Assembly: GCA_001023535.1 (NCBI GenBank)
Contig: CP011020.1
Location: 3,361,734 to 3,425,733, forward strand
Reading direction: 5' to 3'
DNA length: 64,000 bases
Source of the DNA: Pseudomonas chlororaphis
Lineage (GTDB): Bacteria; Pseudomonadota; Gammaproteobacteria; Pseudomonadales; Pseudomonadaceae
Shown here piece by piece: positions 18,977 to 28,748 of this stretch. The number at the start of each line of letters is the position of its first letter. Position 1 is the first letter of the stretch. The translations under genes and the position numbers were made by a program. The notes beneath the pieces were generated by a model. It saw only the letters and a program-made list of their open reading frames with translations. It did not search any database and was not told the DNA's origin.

Positions 18977-20145
18977 TGGCAATCCGCTTCGAATGGCGAC
19001 GCTCACTGCTCGCCACGGACTTCCCGGCAACGGCTTATGAGCAGCTGCGCACCCGGGTGGCCGACTACACGCCGTTCAATAACCTGGCCTGGCTGCAAGC
19101 GGCGGAACTGGCGCTGCAACCCGGCCAGGACCTGCACGTGCTGCTGGGCTGGCAAGACCAGGCGCTGAGCCTGTGCCTGCCCCTGGTCAGCGCGCGCGAG
19201 CGCATCGGCGGGCTGCGGTTCCGGGTGCTGCGTCACCTGGGTCATCCGCTGGCGGACCGCATCGCCCTGCTGGTGCGCGTCGACGCTGACAGCATGGGCC
19301 AGGCGTTGATGCAGATCCGGCAACAACTGCCCCACGCGTTGCTGCAATTGAATGAAGTGGTCGAGGCCGTCGGCGAGCAAAGCGCGCTGAGTGCCTGGAT
19401 GGCATTGAGCTCCACCGGGGAGCGGCGGTTGAGCTGCCGGGTCCCGGTGCATCTGATCAGCGACAGTGACCATCAGGAAATTTCCGGCGATCCACGCTAT
19501 AAGTTACGTAAGGCACGCAAGCGTATCGCCGCATGCGGCGCACAGATCCGTCGACTGACCCCCGATGCCATCAGCATGGGCCTGCTGCTGCAGGAACTTG
19601 CCGAGGTCGAGTCGGCCAGTTGGAAAGGTGAAGAAGGCGTCGGCATTTTCTCCGACCCGGTGCGCCGGCAATGGATGAAACACGCCTTCACCGCCCTCGC
19701 CGCCCAAGGCCTGGTGCGCGTGGTGGTGCTGGAGCTGGAAGGACGCTGCATCAGCTACCGACTGGGCCTGCTGGGACAGGGCCGACTGTACGACTACAAC
19801 CTGGCGTTCCTGCCGGAGCATGCCGACCTGGGCAGCGGCCGGGTACTGCTGGAGGAATGGATCCGCTGGGGGCTGGAGGACAACTGGCGCTGGGTCGATG
19901 CGTCCCGGGTCAGCCTGGAAAACTCCAGCCATCAACTGCATGAACGCATGACCGGACAATTGGAACACTGGCGTTGGAGTTTTTATTCATGGCAACCCGG
20001 CGGGCTGGTCCTGGGGTTCGCCTTGCGACTATGGAAGAGTCTCAAGCCATGGCTACGCAAGCGCCCGGCCGCCGCAACACCTTTGCCCCCCACTTCCAAG
20101 CGCCAGGAGAACGTGAATGCCTCAACAAGTGATCGTCAACGCTGA
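18976..20145 (+). CDS. FemAB/GNAT-like (CelD/BioF2-type) acyltransferase
   Basis: 389 residues resembling the GNAT-superfamily proteins annotated as cellulose-biosynthesis CelD-like. The segment RYKLRKARKRIAACGAQIR followed by LEGRCISYRLGLLGQGRLYDYNLAF is typical of this family. FemAB-type relatives transfer amino acids or acyl groups to amines. It starts within the preceding stop (TGATG) and overlaps the next gene by 29 bp. Together with the GNAT gene before it, it provides a second acyl-transfer step in the operon. Substrate unknown. Confidence 0.75.
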   Translation: MAIRFEWRRSLLATDFPATAYEQLRTRVADYTPFNNLAWLQAAELALQPGQDLHVLLGWQDQALSLCLPLVSARERIGGLRFRVLRHLGHPLADRIALLVRVDADSMGQALMQIRQQLPHALLQLNEVVEAVGEQSALSAWMALSSTGERRLSCRVPVHLISDSDHQEISGDPRYKLRKARKRIAACGAQIRRLTPDAISMGLLLQELAEVESASWKGEEGVGIFSDPVRRQWMKHAFTALAAQGLVRVVVLELEGRCISYRLGLLGQGRLYDYNLAFLPEHADLGSGRVLLEEWIRWGLEDNWRWVDASRVSLENSSHQLHERMTGQLEHWRWSFYSWQPGGLVLGFALRLWKSLKPWLRKRPAAATPLPPTSKRQENVNASTSDRQR

Positions 20146-20911
20146 CGATTTCGGGCTCTGCCTCAGTGAAAACGCACTCATCCTGCGAGCCTTCGAGGCC
20201 GGCGTGATCAGCTCCGCCACCGCCATGGCCAACATGCCAGGGTTCGAACAGGCTTGCGAGCTGGCCCGTCAACCCCTGCTCAACGGACGTATCGGCTTGC
20301 ATTTCAACCTCAGCCACGGTGCGCCGCTGAGCCAGGCAATCACCTCGCGACCCGCGTTCTGTGCCCCCAACGGCGAATTCGACCTCAACGTGTCGCGCTA
20401 CTGCCTGCGCCTGGGCTCAAAAGACCTCGCGGCGGTGCAAGACGAACTTGAGGCGCAATGGCAACATTGCCTGGACCACGGCCTGCACCCCAGCCACCTC
20501 GACTCCCACCAACACGTCCACAACATCTGGCCCATCGGCGAGCTGGTGGCTCGTTTCGCCGAGCGCCATGGCGTGCCCATCCGCTTGGCGCGCAACCTGG
20601 GGGCAAACCTGAACGTGCCCAAACGCATCTTCAAGACCCTGCTCAACCGACGCATGCGCAGCCTCAGCGGCGCGACGGCCGACTACGTCTGCACCCCGGC
20701 CGACCTGGACCACGCAGCCCCGCCGGAGCATGGCTCACTCGAAGTGATCGTCCACCCGCAGGACCTGGACGGCGACTTCGGCGACGCCAGCCTGGCACCC
20801 GGCGAATCACTGACCCAGGTGCTGCACAAGCGCCTGGCGGGCGTGCCCAAAGTGCCCTACGGCAGCAAGCGGCAGCCTCTGAGGTTGGCTGAGTATGGGG
20901 ACGTGCACTGA
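20117..20911 (+). CDS. YdjC/ChbG-family carbohydrate deacetylase
   Basis: 264 residues with the YdjC/ChbG hallmarks: VNADDFGLCLSENA at the N-terminus (metal-binding DD), GLHFNLSHG and HLDSHQHVH with metal-binding histidines. Known members deacetylate chitobiose-type sugars, and the HpnK branch is linked to hopanoids. As the last gene of the operon and the second deacetylase after the NodB type, it points to an N-acetylated sugar in the polymer being de-acetylated. AGGAG precedes the ATG. Confidence 0.88.
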   Translation: MPQQVIVNADDFGLCLSENALILRAFEAGVISSATAMANMPGFEQACELARQPLLNGRIGLHFNLSHGAPLSQAITSRPAFCAPNGEFDLNVSRYCLRLGSKDLAAVQDELEAQWQHCLDHGLHPSHLDSHQHVHNIWPIGELVARFAERHGVPIRLARNLGANLNVPKRIFKTLLNRRMRSLSGATADYVCTPADLDHAAPPEHGSLEVIVHPQDLDGDFGDASLAPGESLTQVLHKRLAGVPKVPYGSKRQPLRLAEYGDVH

Positions 20912-21065
20912 CCGGCGGATAATGGACATCACGCTGCCCCCAACCGGTTCGCCACTGGCATCCGTCGCCGCCGCGCCCGCCTGTTCCATTCGTCCGGGCC
21001 TGGTCTCTGGAGGCCTGAGTCATCATGGCATCGTCCTCAATGTTTTAGGGGGTCGAGTTTTCGAG

Positions 21066-21228
21066 TGAGGCGAAGCCAAAGACTCCGGTATGGGCCGTGA
21101 AAGTCTCTATAAGGCCTTCGCTCCGGGGGGCGAAGCCGCGCTTTGATACCGTACTCAAGGTCGTCCACGCAATGGGTATCGATTTATGTGCACGCCCCAC
21201 TCCCACGCAGAATCCGACGACCGCATGA
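21066..21228 (+). pseudogene. Broken HigA-like addiction-module antidote gene
   Basis: Reading from 21069, the frame gives GEAKDSGMGRESLYKAFAPG, the recognition-helix region of the HTH antidote family in which GLSRESLYKAL is typical. After a run of six G (about 21127-21132) the frame must shift by +1 to continue as KPRFDTVLKVVHAMGIDL, the conserved C-terminus, ending at TGA 21226-21228. The N-terminal half is absent or unrecognisable, and no HigB-type toxin gene lies nearby. It is a decayed toxin-antitoxin remnant in the otherwise empty 400-bp gap after the exopolysaccharide operon. Confidence 0.75.
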
Positions 21229-21316
21229 GCGAAAGCCCGCAGCCGTCTGAAATCACGCCATCCTTCGGGCGAATCTGTTAAAAAGCATCTTCTGTCTTGA
21301 GTAGCGAAACCCTTTG

Positions 21317-22258
21317 ATGCGTGCTTTTTTTCTTCCTCGTCCTGATCGGCGCTGGCTGGCGATGCTGTGCATGGCGGCCATGGTCGTCGGGCTGCCGGTG
21401 GGCTGTGCGGTGTTGCAGCACAAGGAGCGCGAGCTGGTGTTCAGGATCGAGCCCGGCACGGCCAGTTGGTTCAACGGCTTGCCGAGCAGCGTGCAGGAGT
21501 TTGACCTCAGGCCCAGTCAGTTCAAGGCCGGGGAGAATATCCACGGCTGGTGGTGGCCGGCCGAGCGCAAGAGTGCGCCGGCGATCCTGTACCTGCACGG
21601 TGTGCGCTGGAACCTGACCGGGCAGTTGTTTCGCATCCAGCAATTGAGGGACCTGGGCTTTTCGGTGCTGGCAATCGACTACCGGGGATTTGGCAAAAGC
21701 CATGGCGACCTGCCCTCGGAAGCCAGTGTCTACGAAGACGCCCGGATCGCCTGGGCACGCCTGGAAACGCTGCAACCCGACCCGGCGCTGCGGCTGATCT
21801 ATGGCCACTCCCTGGGCGGTGCCGTCGCGGTGGACCTGGCAGCGGAACTGGGCCAAAAAGCGGCGAAAGACGGCAGCGTCGTAGCGGCCCGGGGGTTGGT
21901 CATCGAATCCACCTTCACGTCCCTGGGCGATGTCGCCACGGCCATGGCCGACACGTCGCTGCCGGTACGCTGGTTGCTGTCGCAGAAATTCGATTCCATC
22001 GACAAGATTCATGAGATCAACATGCCCTTGCTGGTGGTCCATGGCGCCGCCGACCGCTACGTACCGCCACGCTTCAGCGAACAGCTGTTCAACGCCGCCC
22101 AGGAGCCCAAGCGCCTGCTGCTGGTGCCGGGTGCCACCCACAACAACAGCATGAGCCTGGCCGGCCGGCAGTATCGCCAGGCACTGGACGCCTTGCTCAA
22201 ACCCCGCCCTTCCCCTGTGGCCGGAGCGCCCCAGGTGAGCGCCGCCAAGGCCGGCTGA
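21317..22258 (+). CDS. Alpha/beta hydrolase, membrane-anchored or exported
   Basis: 313 residues: an N-terminal hydrophobic segment (about 15-32) and an alpha/beta-hydrolase domain of the BEM46/ABHD type. Visible features are the oxyanion-strand HGVRWN, the nucleophile elbow GHSLGG, Asp in HGAADRYV and His in GATHNNS, giving a complete Ser-Asp-His triad. Relatives act as esterases or thioesterases of unknown substrate. The ATG at 21317 is preferred to a TTG directly before it. The Cys at the end of the hydrophobic segment (LPVGC) is a poor lipobox. Confidence 0.85.
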   Translation: MRAFFLPRPDRRWLAMLCMAAMVVGLPVGCAVLQHKERELVFRIEPGTASWFNGLPSSVQEFDLRPSQFKAGENIHGWWWPAERKSAPAILYLHGVRWNLTGQLFRIQQLRDLGFSVLAIDYRGFGKSHGDLPSEASVYEDARIAWARLETLQPDPALRLIYGHSLGGAVAVDLAAELGQKAAKDGSVVAARGLVIESTFTSLGDVATAMADTSLPVRWLLSQKFDSIDKIHEINMPLLVVHGAADRYVPPRFSEQLFNAAQEPKRLLLVPGATHNNSMSLAGRQYRQALDALLKPRPSPVAGAPQVSAAKAG

Positions 22259-22294
22259 GCCGATCCGCCAAAGGGATGGGTCGACGGGCAGGCC

Positions 22295-22456
22295 GCCTTC
22301 GCGAGCAAGCTCGCTCCCACAGATGAGTGCAGTGAATCAAGCACCTGCAAACACCACCAACCCCCTGTGGGAGCGAGCTTGCTCGCGAAGGCGGTGGGTC
22401 TGTTTGCTGAGAGGCTGGATGGGCTGACGCCTTCGCGGGCAAGCCCGCTCCCACAA
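22295..22456. repeat. Three REP elements in alternating orientation
   Basis: REP copies at 22295-22321 (reverse), 22365-22392 (forward) and 22429-22456 (reverse), each about 27 bp with core GTGGGAGCGAGCTTGCTCGC or the GGGCAAGCCCGC variant. They fill the gap between the convergent hydrolase and importer genes. Short frames that encode peptides like VGASLLAKA here are a by-product of the repeats. Confidence 0.9.
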
Positions 22457-22510
22457 GGCTCGCGCCAGCCGCAAGGCTCGAATCCACCCCAATCAACCAG
22501 GGGGCTGGAC

Positions 22511-22541
22511 GAAAAAAAACGGCACCTTTCGGTGCCGTTTG
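22511..22541 (-). terminator. Intrinsic terminator of the glycerol-type importer operon
   Basis: Perfect 7-bp stem CGGCACC/GGTGCCG with a 4-base loop (22520-22537), followed on the minus strand by eight T residues. It lies 20 bp after the substrate-binding-protein stop codon. The plus-strand reading also has a short T stretch, so it may work in both directions for the convergent genes. Confidence 0.88.
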
Positions 22542-22560
22542 TCTTTCACTGTCAGACGCT

Positions 22561-24303
22561 TTACTTGCGGGCCGCTTCCCACGACTTCAGCAGTTCGCTG
22601 TAGCTCACGGTCTCACCTTTAGGCTTCTCGTTCGCCAGCTTCGGCTTCGGTGCCCCCGGTTGATCGAACCAGTACTGCGCATCGCGCTCCGGGTTCATTT
22701 TCGGGGCGCAGGTCGCCTGGGCCTTGGAGCGTTCCAGGCGCGTCATGATCGCGTCCTGGTCCTTGGCCAAGCCGTCGAGCGCCTGTTGCGGGGTCTTCTC
22801 GCCACTGGCCGCTTCGGCGATGTGGCTCCACCACAGTTGCGCGAGGCGCGGATAGTCCGGCACGTTGGTCCCGGTCGGGGTCCATTGCACGCGGGCCGGG
22901 CTGCGGTAGAACTCCACCAGGCCACCGAGCTTGGGCGCCAAGTCGGTCATCGCCTGCGAGTTGATGTCCGACTCACGAATCGGGGTCAGGCCAACGATGG
23001 TCTTCTTCAGCGACACGGTTTTCGACGTCACGAACTGCGCGTACAGCCAGGCCGCCAATTTCTGCTTCTCAGGCGTGGACTTCATGAAGGTCCAGGACCC
23101 CACGTCCTGATAACCCAGCTTCATGCCCTCTTCCCAATATGGACCGCGCGGCGAAGGTGCCATGCGCCATTTCGGTGTGCCGTCGGCATTGACCACGGGC
23201 AGGCCCGGCTTGGTCATGTCGGCGGTGAAAGCGGTGTACCAGAAGATCTGCTGGGCAATGTTGCCCTGGGACGGCACCGGGCCGGATTCGGAGAACGTCA
23301 TGCCCGCCGCTTCCGGTGGCGCGTACTTCTTCAGCCAGTCCACGTATTTGGTGGTCGCGAACACGGCCGCCGGGCCGTTGGTGTCGCCGCCGCGGGTCAC
23401 GCTGGAGCCGACCGGATGGCAGTCCTCGACGCGGATGCCCCACTCGTCCACCGGCAAGCCGTTGGGCAGGCCCTTGTCGCCGCCGCCGGCCATGGAGAAC
23501 CAGGCATCGGTGAAGCGCCAGCCCAGGGATGGGTCTTTCTTGCCGTAGTCCATGTGGCCGTAGACGCGCTTGCCGTCGATTTCCTTGACGTCTTCGCTGA
23601 AGAACTTGGCGATGTCTTCATAAGCCGACCAGTTCACCGGTACGCCCAGCTCGTAGCCGTACTTCTCCTTGAACTTGGCCTTCAGGTCCGCACGCTCGAA
23701 CCAGTCGGCGCGGAACCAGTAGAGGTTGGCGAACTGCTGGTCGGGCAGTTGATACAGCTTGCCGTCCGGCGCAGTGGTGAACGAGGTGCCGATGAAGTCC
23801 TTGAGGTCCAGGGTCGGCGAAGTGAAGTTCTTGCCTTCGTTGGCCATCAGGTCGGTGATCGATTCAGTCTTGCCGTAGCGAAAGTGCGTACCAATGAGGT
23901 CCGAATCGTTGACCCAGCCGTCATAGATATTTTTGTCCGACTGCATCACCGTCTGCATCTTTTCCACCACGTCGCCTTCTTGCAGCAGGTCGTGGGTCAA
24001 CTGGATCCCGGTGATTTCGGTGAAGGCCTTGGCCAGTACCTTGGACTCGTATTCGTGGGTGGTGAGGGTTTCCGACACCACGTTGATCTTCATGCCACGA
24101 AACGGCTCAGCGGCCTTGATGAACCACTTGAGCTCTTCGAGCTGCTGCTCGGCTGTCAAGGTTGACGGTTTGAATTCACTGCCGATCCATTTTTTAGCGG
24201 CGTCTTCATAGGCGTCAGCCCAGGCCACAGCGCTCAAGCCGCTGAGTGCCAGTGCGGCTGCCAATGAAACGCTATGTCGCAGCTTATTGTTTTTATTGAA
24301 CAT
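22561..24303 (-). CDS. ABC importer substrate-binding protein, GlpV-like
   Basis: 580 residues with a clear signal peptide (cleavage after AVAWA near residue 29), then a large family-1 type extracellular binding protein. The size (well above usual sugar binding proteins) and the position after two ATPases, two permeases and a DUF2160 protein match the GlpSTPQUV glycerol importer known from Rhizobium. The periplasmic protein would deliver glycerol or a similar polyol to the permeases. It is 48 bp after the small membrane gene and ends at a good terminator. The substrate assignment rests on gene content, not on binding residues. Confidence 0.85.
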   Translation of the reverse strand: MFNKNNKLRHSVSLAAALALSGLSAVAWADAYEDAAKKWIGSEFKPSTLTAEQQLEELKWFIKAAEPFRGMKINVVSETLTTHEYESKVLAKAFTEITGIQLTHDLLQEGDVVEKMQTVMQSDKNIYDGWVNDSDLIGTHFRYGKTESITDLMANEGKNFTSPTLDLKDFIGTSFTTAPDGKLYQLPDQQFANLYWFRADWFERADLKAKFKEKYGYELGVPVNWSAYEDIAKFFSEDVKEIDGKRVYGHMDYGKKDPSLGWRFTDAWFSMAGGGDKGLPNGLPVDEWGIRVEDCHPVGSSVTRGGDTNGPAAVFATTKYVDWLKKYAPPEAAGMTFSESGPVPSQGNIAQQIFWYTAFTADMTKPGLPVVNADGTPKWRMAPSPRGPYWEEGMKLGYQDVGSWTFMKSTPEKQKLAAWLYAQFVTSKTVSLKKTIVGLTPIRESDINSQAMTDLAPKLGGLVEFYRSPARVQWTPTGTNVPDYPRLAQLWWSHIAEAASGEKTPQQALDGLAKDQDAIMTRLERSKAQATCAPKMNPERDAQYWFDQPGAPKPKLANEKPKGETVSYSELLKSWEAARK

Positions 24304-24351
24304 AGAGACCTCCTGTTTGGATTTGAGAGCCTGATCGTCAAATACGCGCGA

Positions 24352-24624
24352 CTAGCCCCACCGCATCACTGCCAACAGCCACACCCAAGACAACGCGAAC
24401 GCTGTCCAGATGCTCCAGTCGGTGGCGCCGATGACCAGCAGATGCAGGTAGGCGCTACCGAGAAGACCGATAAACAACCGATCGCCACGGGTCGTGGTAA
24501 TCGGCAGGAAACCACGCCGAGGGATGCTCGGCGAACGCAACTCCCAAGTGGTCATGCCGATCAGGAACAAGGCGATGACCCCAAAAAACGCCGCCGTCGG
24601 GACGGTCCAGTTCATCCATTCCAT
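24352..24624 (-). CDS. DUF2160 small membrane protein, GlpU-like
   Basis: 90 residues with three hydrophobic segments (FFGVIALFLIGMTTWEL, LFIGLLGSAYLHLLVIGA and ALSWVWLLAVM). This is the DUF2160 family, whose known neighbours are glycerol-type ABC importers (GlpU). Its role in transport is not established. Two adjacent ATG codons exist (24627 and 24624); the second has better spacing from the GAGGAG ribosome site. Confidence 0.82.
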   Translation of the reverse strand: MEWMNWTVPTAAFFGVIALFLIGMTTWELRSPSIPRRGFLPITTTRGDRLFIGLLGSAYLHLLVIGATDWSIWTAFALSWVWLLAVMRWG

Positions 24625-24634
24625 CATCGACTCC

Positions 24635-25435
24635 TCAGACCCGGCCCAGGGCAAAGCCCTTGGCCACGTGGTTGCGAACGAACCAGATCACCAGCATGCC
24701 CGGCAGGATGGTCAACACCCCCGCCGCCGCCAGCACGCCCCAATCGATGCCGGACGCCGACACGGTGCGGGTCATGACCGCGGCGATCGGCTTGGCATTG
24801 ACCGAGGTGAGCGTGCGGGCCAGCAACAATTCGACCCAGGAAAACATGAAGCAGAAGAACGCCGTCACACCGATGCCGGAGCCGATCAACGGGATGAAGA
24901 TCTTGGCGAAGAACTTGGGGAAACTGTAGCCGTCAATGTAGGCGGTCTCGTCAATTTCTTTCGGCACCCCGGACATGAAGCCTTCGAGGATCCACACCGC
25001 CAGCGGCACGTTGAACAGGCAGTGGGCCAGGGCCACGGCGATGTGGGTGTCGAACAGCCCGATGGACGAATACAGCTGGAAAAACGGCAGCAGGAACACC
25101 GCCGGCGGCGCCATGCGGTTGGTGAGCAGCCAGAAGAACAGGTGCTTGTCCCCCAGGAACCGGTAGCGCGAGAACGCATAGGCCGCCGGCAGCGCCACGG
25201 CCAGGGAAATCACCGTGTTCAGGCTCACGTAGTACAGCGAGTTCAGGTAACCGGTGTACCAGCTCGGGTCGGTGAAGATCACCTTGTAGTTGTGGAAAGT
25301 GAAGTCCTGGGGCCACAGGGTCAGGCTGCCGAGGATCTCGGTGTTGCTCTTGAACGACATGTTCAGCAGCCAGTAGATGGGCACCAGCAGGAACAGGATG
25401 TAGATCAGCAATGGAACCAGCTTTTTCTTGCTCAT
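24635..25435 (-). CDS. ABC importer permease, GlpQ-like
   Basis: 266 residues, six predicted membrane spans, and the MalG-type EAA loop (EIDETAYIDGYSFPKFFAKIFIPLIGSG) that docks onto the ATPases. It is the second permease of the glycerol-type importer and forms the channel with the gene just upstream. There is a 10-bp gap before the preceding gene and a further short gap to the DUF2160 gene. Confidence 0.92.
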   Translation of the reverse strand: MSKKKLVPLLIYILFLLVPIYWLLNMSFKSNTEILGSLTLWPQDFTFHNYKVIFTDPSWYTGYLNSLYYVSLNTVISLAVALPAAYAFSRYRFLGDKHLFFWLLTNRMAPPAVFLLPFFQLYSSIGLFDTHIAVALAHCLFNVPLAVWILEGFMSGVPKEIDETAYIDGYSFPKFFAKIFIPLIGSGIGVTAFFCFMFSWVELLLARTLTSVNAKPIAAVMTRTVSASGIDWGVLAAAGVLTILPGMLVIWFVRNHVAKGFALGRV

Positions 25436-25445
25436 CGTGCGGGCC

Positions 25446-26308
<863 letters not shown>

Positions 26309-26312
<4 letters not shown>

Positions 26313-27418
26313 GGCTGCACCTCGCTCAACGGTTCCAGCAGGTATTCATCGGCATAGACCATCAACCATTGGGCCGGAAAACTGATGTACGCGGTGCCTT
26401 CCGGCACAGGCTTGTCTTCGGCCAGGCGCACTTTCAAAGGCGCGCCATCGAGGTTGAGGGTCAGGATCTTGTAAGTGCCCAGGTCTTCGACGTGGACGAC
26501 TTGCGCGCGCATCGCGTCGTCGTAGGGGCCGTCCCAGACATGGACGAACTCTGGCCGGATGCCGACCTTCAGGCGCTTGCCCTGGGCCTCGGCCACGCGC
26601 TGTTGCAGGGGGCCCGACAAAGGCAGGTGGGTCGAGGCAAAACCGACGCCTCCGGGTTGCGCCGTGACCTCGATGAGGTTCATCCCCGGGCTGCCGATGA
26701 AATAGCCGACGAAAGTGTGGCTCGGACGCTCGAACAAGTCCCGGGGCGTGCCGAACTGGACGATCTGGCCGCCATACATCACGGCGATCTTGTCGGCGAA
26801 GGTGGAGGCCTCCAACTGGTCGTGGGTGACGTAGACCATGGTGATGTTGAACTGCTCGTGGATCTGCTTGAGCTTGCGCCGCAGCTTCCATTTCAGGTGT
26901 GGGTCGATCACCGTCAGCGGCTCGTCGAAGAGGATCGCCGACACGTCGTCGCGCACCAGCCCGCGCCCCATGGAGACCTTCTGCTTTTCATCGGCGGTAA
27001 GGTTGCGCGCCTTCTTGTCCAGCAGGTTCTGCAGGTCGAGGACTTCGGCGATTTCCTGCACCTTGGTGTGGACCCGCGCCTCGGCCAGCCCCTGGTTGCG
27101 CAGCGGGAACGCCAGGTTGTCGAACACCGTCATGGTGTCGTACACCACCGGGAACTGGAACACCTGGGCAATGTTGCGCCGCTCCGGGCTCAGTTCGTTG
27201 ACGGCCTTGCCGTCGAACAGCACCTGGCCCTCGGACGGGCTGAGCAGGCCGGAAATGATGTTGAGCAAAGTGGATTTGCCGCAGCCCGAGGGCCCGAGCA
27301 AGGCATAGGCGCCGCCCTGCTCCCAGATGTGGTTCATCTCGCGGATCGCATAGTCTTCGGGGCTCGCCGGGGTGCTGGTGTAGCTGTGGGCGAGGTTCTG
27401 CAAACGAATTTCAGCCAT
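26309..27418 (-). CDS. ABC importer ATPase, GlpT-like
   Basis: 369 residues of the MalK/UgpC type: Walker A GPSGCGKST, Walker B ILFDEPLTVID, and a C-terminal TOBE-type regulatory domain (LKVGIRPEFVHVWDG). The signature position reads LTADEKQKVSMGRGLV where most relatives have an LSGGQ-type sequence, so this half-site is degenerate. It forms a heterodimer with the upstream ATPase in GlpST-type importers. A TGATG junction links it to that gene. Confidence 0.92.
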
Positions 27419-28512
27419 CAGGCAACCCTCGCGATGCGCTGGCCCGGCGCCTGGACCAACTTGCCCTGGGCATCGAAGACAAACAGTTTATGGGTCGGGA
27501 TGTAGATGCGGATCGGCGCATCCACGTCGTATTCATGGACGCCGGGCAAATGCAGCACCAGCAGGAAATGCTCGTTGCGCACATGCAGGAACGTTTCCGA
27601 ACCACTGATCTCGGCCACCTCCACGGTCACCGCCAGCTCGAGGTCATCGTCGTTGCTTGGCACCAGGGAAATATGGCTGGGGCGCACGCCGAAACGGAAC
27701 TCACCCTCGCCCACCGGCCGCAGGTCGACGTTCAGCGGGAAGTGCACGAAATTGGCGAAACTTACCTCGTTGCCCGCGATGCGGCCCGGCATGAGGTTGA
27801 TCGGCGGCTCGGAAAACAGCTCGGCGGCCAGCACGGTTTGCGGCTGGTGGTACACCGAGGACGATTTGCCGCTCTGGATGACCCGGCCTTCGTGCAGGAT
27901 CGTGGTGGTACCGCCCAAGGCCAAGGCCTCGTTGGGCTCGGTGGTGGCGTAGACGGCGATGGTGTGGCGGGCCTGGAACAACTCGCGCATTTCCTGGCGA
28001 AGTTCCTCGCGCAGCTTGTAGTCGAGGTTCACCAGCGGCTCGTCGAACAGAATCAGCTCGGCGTCCTTGACCAACGCCCGGGCCATAGCGGTGCGCTGCT
28101 GCTGGCCGCCGGACAGCTCCAGCGGATGGCGCTTGAGGAACTTCTCGATGCGCAACATCCTGGCGGTTTGCAGCACCTTGTCCTGGATCACCTCGTCGGA
28201 CACACCCGCCTGGCGCAGCGGCGAGGCGATGTTTTCGAAGACGGTCATGGTCGGGTAATTGATGAACTGCTGATAGACCATCGACACATTACGCAGCCGC
28301 ACGGGCTTGTTCGTGACGTCGACGCCGTTCATCAGCACGCGTCCGCTGTCGGGCTTGTCCAACCCGGCCATCAAGCGCATGAGGCTGGTCTTGCCGGACA
28401 GCGTGCGGCCCAGCAGGACGTTGAAGGATCCGGGTTCGAAACTCAGATTGGCATCGTCGATCCAGGTCTGGCCTTCGACGGTGCGACAGATGTGCTCAAG
28501 CTTTAATGACAT
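27418..28512 (-). CDS. ABC importer ATPase, GlpS-like
   Basis: 364 residues, Walker A GRTLSGKTS, full signature [17 protein letters not shown], Walker B LILFDEPLVNLD, and a C-terminal TOBE-like domain. Unlike its partner it has an intact signature, while its Walker A is unusual. In known GlpST importers two distinct ATPases act together. It is the first gene of the operon; the -24/-12 promoter lies about 45 bp upstream. Confidence 0.92.
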   Translation of the reverse strand: MSLKLEHICRTVEGQTWIDDANLSFEPGSFNVLLGRTLSGKTSLMRLMAGLDKPDSGRVLMNGVDVTNKPVRLRNVSMVYQQFINYPTMTVFENIASPLRQAGVSDEVIQDKVLQTARMLRIEKFLKRHPLELSGGQQQRTAMARALVKDAELILFDEPLVNLDYKLREELRQEMRELFQARHTIAVYATTEPNEALALGGTTTILHEGRVIQSGKSSSVYHQPQTVLAAELFSEPPINLMPGRIAGNEVSFANFVHFPLNVDLRPVGEGEFRFGVRPSHISLVPSNDDDLELAVTVEVAEISGSETFLHVRNEHFLLVLHLPGVHEYDVDAPIRIYIPTHKLFVFDAQGKLVQAPGQRIARVA

Positions 28513-28556
28513 GGCTCGGCCTTTTTATTATTTGGAGTCAAGCGACCCGAGCTTCA

Positions 28557-28573
28557 AAGCGAAAGCCGTGCCA
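28557..28573 (-). promoter_or_regulatory. Sigma-54 (-24/-12) promoter of the importer operon
   Basis: On the minus strand TGGCAC (28573-28568), a 5-bp spacer, then TCGCT (28562-28558): one mismatch from the consensus TGGCAC-N5-TTGCW. It lies 45 bp before the first importer gene, and a sigma-54 activator gene is divergent to it. Together these make the assignment strong. Confidence 0.75.
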
Positions 28574-28636
28574 GAAAATGCAAGCCATTGATCTAGCTGC
28601 GTCTGTCCGGGATTTCTCAAAAAAACGTGTTCGTTG

Positions 28637-28708
28637 ATGAACAAAAGTGAACAACTCGGATTGAACAACTGAACAGTTCGAGCCTTGACAATGAACAAAT
28701 TTGAACAA
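28637..28708. promoter_or_regulatory. Array of six TGAACA(A/G) repeats, probable activator binding region
   Basis: TGAACA copies begin at 28637, 28647, 28661, 28669, 28692 and 28702. Two pairs are exactly 10 bp apart (one helical turn). Copies at 28629-28641 (GTTCG..GAAC) and 28666-28677 (AACTG-AA-CAGTT) also form inverted repeats. The region lies about 70-135 bp upstream of the -24/-12 promoter, where an enhancer for a sigma-54 activator is expected. Confidence 0.6.
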
Positions 28709-28748
28709 CACTGACTGGAATGCTTTAGCCGGGCCGCAGGCAATCCTC

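Noticed and set aside
22057..22496. Small minus-strand proteins with VGASLLAKA-type sequence
   Set aside because: This peptide is simply the translation of the REP core.
22660..24165. Plus-strand frame of about 500 codons opposite the substrate-binding protein gene
   Set aside because: Antisense; no recognised domain or ribosome site.
28637..28708. CRISPR array
   Set aside because: The TGAACA repeats are only 6-7 bp long with spacings of 8-23 bp; no CRISPR-length repeats and no cas genes.
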